From an uncultured Oscillospiraceae bacterium (GTDB lineage: Bacteria > Bacillota > Clostridia > Oscillospirales > Ruminococcaceae): a stretch of DNA of 13,858 nucleotides. The stretch's first letter is position 1; each line of letters begins with the position of its first letter. The stretch spans positions 1 to 13,858 of the forward strand of contig USFO01000038.1 of NCBI GenBank assembly GCA_900553955.1, read 5' to 3'. Position numbers and translations under genes: made by a program. Under the pieces are notes generated by a model, which did not search any database, had not been told where the DNA came from, and saw only the letters and a list, made by a program, of their open reading frames with translations. Positions 6,191 to 11,699 of the stretch are shown here, one piece after another.

Positions 6191-6816
6191 GGCTCATCCT
6201 CCGCGGCGGGTTCGCTTTTATCCCGCTCCATTTCGTCAAGCACCTTTTCCGCCGCCCGCTCTAAGTCGCCGGGGGTGCCGTTGTTCTTTATAACATAGTC
6301 GGAGGCTTTGATGTAAAATTCCTCCGGATTTTGTGCGGAAACGCGGCGAACCGCGTCCCGCTTGCTTATGCCGTCCCGGTGAATTATTCTGGTGAGGCGG
6401 GTTTCCTCATCTGCGGTTACGGAAACGAGCACGGAGCACATTTTCGCACAGCCGCTCTCGATTAAAGTCGCGCCGTCGATTACTATTATCTGCGCGCCAG
6501 CCTGTTCGTATGCGGTGACCTGTCCCTTTATGGCGGAAACTATGTAGGGGAACATTATTTTATTCAGCAGAGCAAGCTTTTTTCTGTCCGAAAACACTAT
6601 TCTGCCCAGTGCTCTGCGGTTGAGCTTCCCTTTTTCGTCAAGCACCATGCAGGAAAAATGCTCCACTATGTCCGTAAGGCAGGAAAGGCTGTTATCCGCC
6701 ACCTCATGGGCGACAGAATCCGCGTCTATAACCGCCGCACCCTTTGCTTTAAGCAGCTTTCTTACGGTGCTTTTGCCCGCTCCGGTCTGCCCGGTAAGTC
6801 CGATTACTTCCGCCAT
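6187..6816 (-). CDS. coaE: Dephospho-CoA kinase
   Basis: CoaE phosphorylates the ribose 3'-OH of dephospho-CoA with ATP, the last step of coenzyme A synthesis, in the cytosol. The 209-residue length is normal. The P-loop is GLTGQTGAGKST (residues 6-17), followed by VIDADSVAHE (29-38) with the catalytic Asp33, a NRRALGRIVF segment (66-75), the helix beginning PYIVSAIKGQV (90-100), and VIDGATLIES (112-121) in place of the usual D-x-PLLFE. The lid region, HRDGISKRDAVRRVSAQNP (146-164), has the expected Arg residues, and VIKNNG (175-180) is the typical C-terminal strand. ATG at 6816 has GGAGG about six bases upstream. It begins 11 bases after tsaC ends and overlaps the transglycosylase gene by four bases. 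Confidence 0.96.
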   Translation of the reverse strand: MAEVIGLTGQTGAGKSTVRKLLKAKGAAVIDADSVAHEVADNSLSCLTDIVEHFSCMVLDEKGKLNRRALGRIVFSDRKKLALLNKIMFPYIVSAIKGQVTAYEQAGAQIIVIDGATLIESGCAKMCSVLVSVTADEETRLTRIIHRDGISKRDAVRRVSAQNPEEFYIKASDYVIKNNGTPGDLERAAEKVLDEMERDKSEPAAEDEP

Positions 6817-6827
6817 AGCTTCCTCCG

Positions 6828-7853
6828 TCAGTCAAGTTCGATTATGTCAAAGCCCGCCGCGCGCACAAGGCGGTTATACACCGCCATGCCCACTCCGGTG
6901 GTTTTCGGCGAATGTGCGTAAACTCTTTTCGCTCCCACCTCGTCAAGCTCCCTCAGTGCGTCAAACAGCCGCTCCGCCTGCTGTGCATCGGAATATTCCG
7001 AACCGTAGCACACGGTGCTCACCTTGAGCACGGGAGCGTCCTCATCAAAGCAGAGGGCGAAAACGCCGTCTTCATATGAATGCTCATTCACATATTCAGT
7101 GTATTGCTCGCTCGTTCCCTTGACAAGGCTCACCCTTGCCTTGGGCGCGTAGTGCTTGTATTTCATCCCGGGAGAGAGCACCCTTTCGCCGTCGCCGAGC
7201 TTTTCGAGCACGGCTTTGGAAAGCCCCACCTCGCCTATGGCATCCCGAAGCTGCTCCAAGGTCACATAGCCGGGGCGCAGAAGCATAGGGGTTTCCTCCG
7301 CAAAGGAAATTATGGTGGACTCCACCCCCACGGAGCAGGCTCCGCCGTCGATAATGGCGTCCACCCTGCCCATAAGGTCGTGCACGCAGTGCTCAAAGGT
7401 GGTGGGGCTGGGGCTGCCGGAGAGGTTCGCCGAGGGCGCCGCCAAGGGCAGTCCCGTCTCGCGGATTATTCTCTGCGCCACCGGATGCGCCGGAAAGCGC
7501 ACCGCCACCGTGGGCAGATTTGCGCTTGTCACCATGGGAATTTTGTCGCTTTTTTTCATAATCATAGTCAAAGGACCCGGCCAGAACTTTTCCGCAAGAA
7601 TTTTCGCCTTTTCCGGAAATTCGCTCACCACATCCCCGAGCATATCTATGTCGCAGATATGAACTATCAGCGGGTTATCCCCGGGGCGGCCCTTTGCCTT
7701 GAATATATTCCCGCAGGCCACCGGGTCAAAGGCGTTCGCCGCCAAGCCGTAAACCGTTTCCGTCGGGATGGCGACAAGCCCGCCGCGCTTTAATATCTCC
7801 GCGACAGTTTTAATTGCGCCGTCATTTTCGGCGTCAAGAAGTAATGTTTCCAA
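6828..7853 (-). CDS. tsaC: L-threonylcarbamoyladenylate synthase, Sua5/YwlC type
   Basis: The enzyme makes threonylcarbamoyl-AMP from threonine, bicarbonate and ATP, the intermediate TsaD uses for t6A37 in tRNA. The 341-residue form has two domains. The YrdC-like catalytic domain (1-210) shows IPTETVYGLAANAF (29-42), FKAKGRPGDNPLIVH (51-65) with the KxR motif, WPGPLTMI (91-98), PLAAPSANLSGSPSPT (136-151) and VESTII (177-182). A linker, SPGMKYKHYAPKA (227-239), leads into the Sua5 C-terminal domain (about 240-341), which marks the long Sua5 rather than the short TsaC type. It starts with TTG at 7853, preceded by GAGAGGA ten bases upstream at the end of prfA. It begins six bases after prfA and is 11 bases from coaE. 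Confidence 0.96.
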   Translation of the reverse strand: METLLLDAENDGAIKTVAEILKRGGLVAIPTETVYGLAANAFDPVACGNIFKAKGRPGDNPLIVHICDIDMLGDVVSEFPEKAKILAEKFWPGPLTMIMKKSDKIPMVTSANLPTVAVRFPAHPVAQRIIRETGLPLAAPSANLSGSPSPTTFEHCVHDLMGRVDAIIDGGACSVGVESTIISFAEETPMLLRPGYVTLEQLRDAIGEVGLSKAVLEKLGDGERVLSPGMKYKHYAPKARVSLVKGTSEQYTEYVNEHSYEDGVFALCFDEDAPVLKVSTVCYGSEYSDAQQAERLFDALRELDEVGAKRVYAHSPKTTGVGMAVYNRLVRAAGFDIIELD

Positions 7854-7859
7854 AATAAT

Positions 7860-8927
7860 TCAGTCCTCTCCCCGAAGCTTTTCCGCCCGGTCGCTCGCTA
7901 TAAGCGGCTCTATCAGCTCGTCAAGCCCGCCGTTCACCACGGAGTCGATTTTATACAGGGTAAGCCCTATTCTGTGGTCTGTGACCCGCCCCTGCGGGAA
8001 ATTATAGGTTCGTATGCGCTCGCTGCGGTCGCCGCTGCCCACCTGGGATTTGCGTTCGGCGGCGCGGGCATTATCCGAAGCCTGCTTTTTCTGTTCGTAA
8101 AGGCGGCTGCGCAGAACCTTCATGGCCTTGTCCTTGTTTTTGTACTGACTGCGCTCGTCCTGGCACTCCACCACCATTCCGGTGGGAATATGCGTTATGC
8201 GTATGGCGGAGCTTGTCTTGTTTATGTGCTGTCCGCCCGCTCCGCTGGAACGGAAGGTGTCTATCTGCAAATCCTTGGGGTCGATTTCTATTTCGACGTT
8301 CTCCGGCTCCGGCAGAACCGCCACCGTCACGGCGGAGGTCTGTATTTTGCCCTGCGAATCCGTGGTGGGCACACGCTGAACCCTGTGGGTTCCGCTTTCA
8401 AAGCGGAGCCTTCCGAAAACGCCCTCCCCCTCTACGGAAAAGGAAATTTCCTTATATCCGCCAAGCTCCGTCTGGTTCGCATAAATAACCTCGGTTTTCC
8501 ACCCCTTGGATTCCGCATACATAATATACATACGGTAAAGCACCGCGGCGAAAAGCGCTGCCTCCTCGCCGCCTGTTCCGCTGCGAATTTCCATTATGAC
8601 GGAGCGGTCGTCGTCCGGGTCCTTTGGAATAAGCAGAATTTTAAGCTCCTCGGAAAGGCGCACAAGCTCCGCCTTGCTCTCCTCAAGCTGCTCCTTCGCC
8701 ATGGTGCGAAGCTCCGGGTCGGTTTCCTCGGCAAGTATGCTCTCCGCCTCGTCAATATGCGCCTTTGCCGCCTTGTATTCCTTATATTTTTCCGCTATGG
8801 GAGTAAGCTCCCTGTATTCCTTCATCAGGGCGGTGTAAAGCTCATTGTCGTTTATGACCTCCGGCTGATAAAGGCGAATACCGTCCTGCTCCCAGCGCCG
8901 TTCTATGTCGGCAAGCTTATCTAACAA
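7860..8927 (-). CDS. prfA: Peptide chain release factor 1
   Basis: RF1 recognises UAA and UAG stop codons in the ribosomal A site and triggers hydrolysis of peptidyl-tRNA. The 355-residue length is standard. Visible landmarks are the helical domain 1 (residues 1-100), SGTGGEEAALFAA (116-128), the codon-reading P-x-T element as PTT at 187-189 in HRVQRVPTTD (RF2 would have SPF), and the catalytic GGQ at 231-233 in FRSSGAGGQHINKTSSAIR. The C-terminus contains SGDRSERIRTYNFPQGRVTDHR (298-319), also diagnostic. No prmC gene (GGQ methyltransferase), a common neighbour, lies in the window. The start is TTG at 8927, overlapping the DUF951 gene by 11 bases, with GGGAGG nine bases upstream. Its own stop is TGA, which it does not read. 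Confidence 0.98.
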   Translation of the reverse strand: MLDKLADIERRWEQDGIRLYQPEVINDNELYTALMKEYRELTPIAEKYKEYKAAKAHIDEAESILAEETDPELRTMAKEQLEESKAELVRLSEELKILLIPKDPDDDRSVIMEIRSGTGGEEAALFAAVLYRMYIMYAESKGWKTEVIYANQTELGGYKEISFSVEGEGVFGRLRFESGTHRVQRVPTTDSQGKIQTSAVTVAVLPEPENVEIEIDPKDLQIDTFRSSGAGGQHINKTSSAIRITHIPTGMVVECQDERSQYKNKDKAMKVLRSRLYEQKKQASDNARAAERKSQVGSGDRSERIRTYNFPQGRVTDHRIGLTLYKIDSVVNGGLDELIEPLIASDRAEKLRGED

Positions 8928-9114
8928 CGGAACTTTCCTCCCTGATTATCTGTTTGATGTTTTTTTCCGCTTTGCTGCGCGGAATTTCAAGCTCGTGTCC
9001 GCATTTTTCGCACCGAAGCTTAAAATCCATGCCGGAGCGCAAAACCGCAAACCTTGCGCCTCCGCAGGGATGATTTTTCTTCATCAAAAGCACGTCGCCC
9101 ACTCGAACGTCCAT
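8917..9114 (-). CDS. DUF951 domain-containing protein
   Basis: A 65-residue protein with a basic, Cys-containing core: VGDVLLMKKNHPCGG (residues 5-19), FAVLRSGMDFKLRCEKCGH (22-40) and LEIPRSKAEKNIKQI (42-56). Cys17, Cys35 and Cys38 plus nearby His residues suggest a small metal-binding or OB/SH3-like beta-barrel fold; this is the conserved DUF951 pattern of Bacillota, of unknown role and often near translation or GTPase genes. ATG at 9114 is chosen because AAAGGAGGAG (9121-9130) lies six bases upstream; a longer frame to 9264 would run through the promoter. It is the first gene of the operon and overlaps prfA by 11 bases, so it is probably coupled to RF1 translation. Confidence 0.92.
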   Translation of the reverse strand: MDVRVGDVLLMKKNHPCGGARFAVLRSGMDFKLRCEKCGHELEIPRSKAEKNIKQIIREESSVVR

Positions 9115-9154
9115 ATTGCGCTCCTCCTTTTTTAATATACTTTCACAAGATAAT

Positions 9155-9183
9155 AATATAGCATATTTATATGTTTTTTGCAA
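9155..9183 (-). promoter_or_regulatory. Main promoter of the DUF951-prfA-tsaC-coaE operon
   Basis: On the minus strand a -35 TTGCAA (9178-9183, 4 of 6) and a -10 TATATT (9155-9160, 5 of 6) are separated by 17 bases in AT-rich DNA. The transcript would begin near 9148, about 20 bases before the AAAGGAGGAG site. Confidence 0.7.
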
Positions 9184-9264
9184 CTTTACAGCGGCAAAAT
9201 CATCTTTTTTTGCACTGCACGCGCTGAGCACAGACTCAAGCACAGCACACAGGCAGTGGTTCAC

Positions 9265-9319
9265 GGCTTGAGCACGGTGCTCAAATCCGTGCTCAAGCCC
9301 GAGTGCTCCGTGCTCAAGC
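9265..9319. repeat. Three copies of a 12-mer CCGTGCTCAAGC forming a perfect inverted repeat
   Basis: GGCTTGAGCACGG (9265-9277) and CCGTGCTCAAGCC (9287-9299) are perfect 13-bp complements around nine bases; a third copy, CCGTGCTCAAGC, is at 9308-9319 in direct orientation. A 17-base palindrome, TTGAGCACGGTGCTCAA (9268-9284), overlaps the first copy. Further partial matches (TGAGCAC 9225-9231, CTCAAGC 9235-9241, AGTGCTC 9302-9308) lie beside them. The block sits directly upstream of the operon promoter and downstream of the surface-protein terminator, so it could be an operator array or a structured RNA; neither strand has a T-run after the stem. Confidence 0.7.
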
Positions 9320-9321
9320 GC

Positions 9322-9355
9322 AAAAAACGGAGCGGCGGTACATCCGTACCGCCGC
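9322..9355 (-). terminator. Intrinsic terminator of the 647-aa surface protein gene
   Basis: GCGGCGGTAC (9332-9341) and GTACCGCCGC (9346-9355) form a perfect 10-bp stem with a four-base loop. Read on the minus strand it is followed after TCCG by six T (9327-9322). It begins 45 bases past the gene's stop at 9400. Confidence 0.8.
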
Positions 9356-9399
9356 CCCCGCCGATTGGAAAGGAACTTCTAAATGAAGAAGTGATATGC

Positions 9400-11343
9400 T
9401 TATTTGATAATTGCCGCCGCAGCCCCTGCGGCAACCGCCGCCGGAACGAATACTACCTCTGCGCCGGTGGGCGGGTTGACTTCAACGCCCGGAGTGCCTG
9501 GTTTGCCGGGCTTAACATGGATGACCTTGGCTTTCTCGTAGTAGCCGCAGTCTTTGCACCAGCGTTCCTGTTCGTCGGTGTCTCTGCCTTTGTAATCGAG
9601 AATTGTTCTCCACTGTGTGAAGTCGTGGCTGTGGAAATTGAATTTCGCGTTGCAGCGGGTGCAGGCGTACCAGTGACCGGTTCTGTCGTAGCTCCATGTG
9701 TTTCTGTAATCATGTCCGAGTTTCGGAAGAATAATGTCCTTGGTCTGTTTGGTGAACGCCGGGTTCTTGAACACTGCGGTGTATCTGATAAGGCCGTCCT
9801 TTTCACATTCCGCAGAGGCTACGAGGGAGTAAACTCCCGTTGCGATTTCGGTTTCGATGTGGGTATTGTCCTTTTTGCATACTCGGGTTGCCGTGCAGAC
9901 ATAGGTCTTGCCGTCGGTGGAACGAGTCCACTCGTAGGTGGGCGCGCCCCATTCGTGAACATGGGTTATGATGAGCTTGCCGGCAACATAGGTTATATTG
10001 TAGTTCGCGGTAACGTCATTGTTGCCCTCGAAGATTTGTGCGCCCATGGGAACGAGTCCGTTTTCGTAAGTGCCTTCCTCAATCTGCGTACCGGTGATGA
10101 CAACGTTCTTCACCGTGTGGCCGGGAAGCAGTCCGGAATTTTCCGTGCCCGCTATGCCGCTTACGGTGTAGCCGCTGCCGCCGTGAGGCTTGCCGTCATA
10201 GGGAGCGGAGGAATCGTTTGCGGTGATGACCACCGGGCGTTTGTTTATGAGGATATTGCCCTTTGCGTAAACTATGCTGTATTCCGCCGTGACGTCGTTT
10301 CCGTTCGCATCGACAATCATTGCTCCGGAGGGAACGAGCGCTCCGGTATATTCGCCTGCGTTCATTGCGCTGCCGGAGATTACAACGCTGCCGTCCTTGA
10401 TTTTGTGCCCCTCCGCAAGGGCGCCGCTTGCGGTGTAGCCGCTGCCGCCGTGGGTTTTGCCGTCATAGTCCGCGGCAACGTTGTTCGCCGTAATGGTTAT
10501 AGTGGGAAGCACAGTATTTGTGAATGTCGCTGCGGGAGCGGGGGTGTCCTTATTGACGGTTCCCACGGCTCCGTCTGCTGTCGTTTTGTAGCCCATAACA
10601 GGCTTCTGTGTTACGGAATAGGTTACGCCGTAGGGAACATTGGAAAGCGTCACGGTTTCGCCGTTTTTAATGTTCAGGGAAAGTGCCAGCTCCGCTTCGC
10701 CGCCGTCCTTGGGTGCAGTGGTGACAGAGGCTCCGCCAAGGCTGCTCTTTAATGTGATTATGCTTTTGATTTTCTTGTTTTTCGGTGCGGTGAGCTTGAT
10801 TAAGTACTCGAATTCCTCCGCTCCCGTTCCGCCCGCAACCGTATTCTTGATTGCGAGAGTTCCTGCGGAATAGATGTTTTCCGGCTTTGTTTCCATGCTG
10901 CTTTTGTAAGAAAAGCTGCCGTCGTTGTTCTTCGTTACGATTATTTTGAGGGTGACATTGTTTTTATCGTAGGTAACGCCTGCGGTATTCCCCTCCGCCG
11001 CTGCCACCGTGTAGACGTAGGTTCCCTCCTTGGCGTAATCGGGAAGCACGAAGTAGCCTTTTACCTCGACTCCCTCATTGGTGGCGGCGTTTTCCGCGAA
11101 GGTTATCTCAACGAAATGACCGGAGCCTTTATCGAGGAGCCTCGGCGCCGTCTCCTCGGTACCCTCCAGCATGCCGTCCCCTACCTGAACGAGCCTGACA
11201 ATTTCTTTCGGCGAAGCCGCTCCCTCTCCGACGGATTTATATTTTGCCGCCGCTTCAACGGAAGCGTCATTTGCCTTTGCCGGTACGGAAAGCATCACGC
11301 CCGCCATGAATGCCGACAGAAGCACAGAGCAAATTTTTTTCAT
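9400..11343 (-). CDS. Secreted multidomain surface protein with pilin-like, MBG/YDG-like and Cys-repeat domains and NPPTG tail
   Basis: The 647-residue protein starts with a signal peptide (residues 1-24, cleavage likely after AKA). Residues 64-168 and 172-279 look like two streptococcal pilin/FctA-type Ig-fold domains, each ending in NT (IKNT 165-168, FTNT 274-277), where isopeptide-bond asparagines occur in relatives. Two similar blocks of about 90 residues (281-367 and 370-460), with YDGKTHGGSGYT and YDGKPHGGSGYT, are MBG/YDG-like. Residues 463-541 form one HDW-type repeat with Cys483, Cys489 and Cys513. Residues 543-610 hold CTRC and CKDC, a zinc-ribbon or disulfide-like module. The C-terminus NPPTG (623-627) plus a hydrophobic stretch and one Lys resembles a sortase sorting signal, but short and lacking a basic cluster. 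AAAGGAG lies ten bases before ATG 11343. Adhesin or envelope role is inference. Confidence 0.85.
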   Translation of the reverse strand: MKKICSVLLSAFMAGVMLSVPAKANDASVEAAAKYKSVGEGAASPKEIVRLVQVGDGMLEGTEETAPRLLDKGSGHFVEITFAENAATNEGVEVKGYFVLPDYAKEGTYVYTVAAAEGNTAGVTYDKNNVTLKIIVTKNNDGSFSYKSSMETKPENIYSAGTLAIKNTVAGGTGAEEFEYLIKLTAPKNKKIKSIITLKSSLGGASVTTAPKDGGEAELALSLNIKNGETVTLSNVPYGVTYSVTQKPVMGYKTTADGAVGTVNKDTPAPAATFTNTVLPTITITANNVAADYDGKTHGGSGYTASGALAEGHKIKDGSVVISGSAMNAGEYTGALVPSGAMIVDANGNDVTAEYSIVYAKGNILINKRPVVITANDSSAPYDGKPHGGSGYTVSGIAGTENSGLLPGHTVKNVVITGTQIEEGTYENGLVPMGAQIFEGNNDVTANYNITYVAGKLIITHVHEWGAPTYEWTRSTDGKTYVCTATRVCKKDNTHIETEIATGVYSLVASAECEKDGLIRYTAVFKNPAFTKQTKDIILPKLGHDYRNTWSYDRTGHWYACTRCNAKFNFHSHDFTQWRTILDYKGRDTDEQERWCKDCGYYEKAKVIHVKPGKPGTPGVEVNPPTGAEVVFVPAAVAAGAAAAIIK

Positions 11344-11372
11344 AATAACTCAACTCCTTTTGTGTCTTTGCC

Positions 11373-11378
11373 ATTATA
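11373..11378 (-). promoter_or_regulatory. -10 element for the 647-aa surface protein gene
   Basis: A perfect TATAAT on the minus strand lies 29 bases before the start codon at 11343 and just upstream of the AAAGGAG at 11354-11360. The matching -35 position reads GTAAAA (3 of 6), so an activator or readthrough from the upstream small ORF may be needed. Confidence 0.5.
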
Positions 11379-11397
11379 GTGTTCAGAATTTTTCCTT

Positions 11398-11493
11398 TTA
11401 CTGCACATTATTCCTAATTGGCTTAAAATTTCTTTCCGAGCAGTTGTTTTGTCTGTGAAAGGCTTCTTTTCCTTCCTCAAGATTTTCCCACAT
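11398..11493 (-). CDS. Possible small ORF of 31 codons upstream of the surface gene
   Basis: ATG at 11493 follows AGGGGGTGG (11499-11507) by five bases, a good though not perfect match to the ribosome binding consensus, and the frame ends with TAA at 11398-11400. The product is hydrophilic with Trp2, one Cys (residue 18) and a basic end; it has no membrane segment and no recognisable family. It ends 54 bases before the surface protein start and would be transcribed from the promoter-like region at 11557-11591. It could be a leader peptide, a small protein, or a chance frame; the ribosome binding site is the main support. Confidence 0.35.
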   Translation of the reverse strand: MWENLEEGKEAFHRQNNCSERNFKPIRNNVQ

Positions 11494-11556
11494 AGAAACC
11501 ACCCCCTGTTTGTGCCTGAAAGTCAGCGTCCTTTTTCCGTTAAATTTTTTCTTTCT

Positions 11557-11591
11557 ATAATATAAGACGCAACAAAGTGCGATTTTGTTGC
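11557..11591 (-). promoter_or_regulatory. Promoter-like -10 with operator-like dyad
   Basis: GCAACAAA (11569-11576) and TTTGTTGC (11584-11591) form a perfect 8-bp inverted repeat with a seven-base spacer. On the minus strand a TATTAT hexamer (11557-11562) follows it after six bases, so the dyad covers the expected -35 position, the usual place for a repressor or activator site. Apart from the small ORF at 11398-11493, the remainder of the gap 11344-11699 holds only terminator and promoter signals. Confidence 0.4.
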
Positions 11592-11621
11592 AGCATTTTG
11601 GACAAATTCACAAAATATTTA

Positions 11622-11677
11622 CAATTTTAAATAAAGCAAAGGCGAAGCAGGCTTAAAGCCCGCTCCGCCCTTTGCTT
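11622..11677 (-). terminator. Terminator of the repeat-rich surface protein gene
   Basis: AAGCAAAGGCGAAGCAGGC (11634-11652) pairs with GCCCGCTCCGCCCTTTGCTT (11658-11677) in a long stem with a bulge and a few mismatches. On the minus strand it is followed by TATTTAAAATTGT, a T-rich but interrupted tail. It begins 23 bases after the stop codon at 11700. Confidence 0.6.
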
Positions 11678-11699
11678 AACAAGAGAAAGTGTGTATTTT

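Noticed and set aside
7974..8924. 316-codon plus-strand frame opposite prfA
   Set aside because: Antisense to prfA, which has every RF1 signature; the product resembles no family.
9265..9299. Intrinsic terminator
   Set aside because: The stem is perfect but neither strand has a T-run after it; the real terminator of the surface gene is at 9322-9355.
9178..10752. 524-codon plus-strand frame over the surface gene and its terminator
   Set aside because: It begins in the operon promoter, crosses the terminator and the 12-mer array, and lies antisense to a gene with a signal peptide and known domain types.
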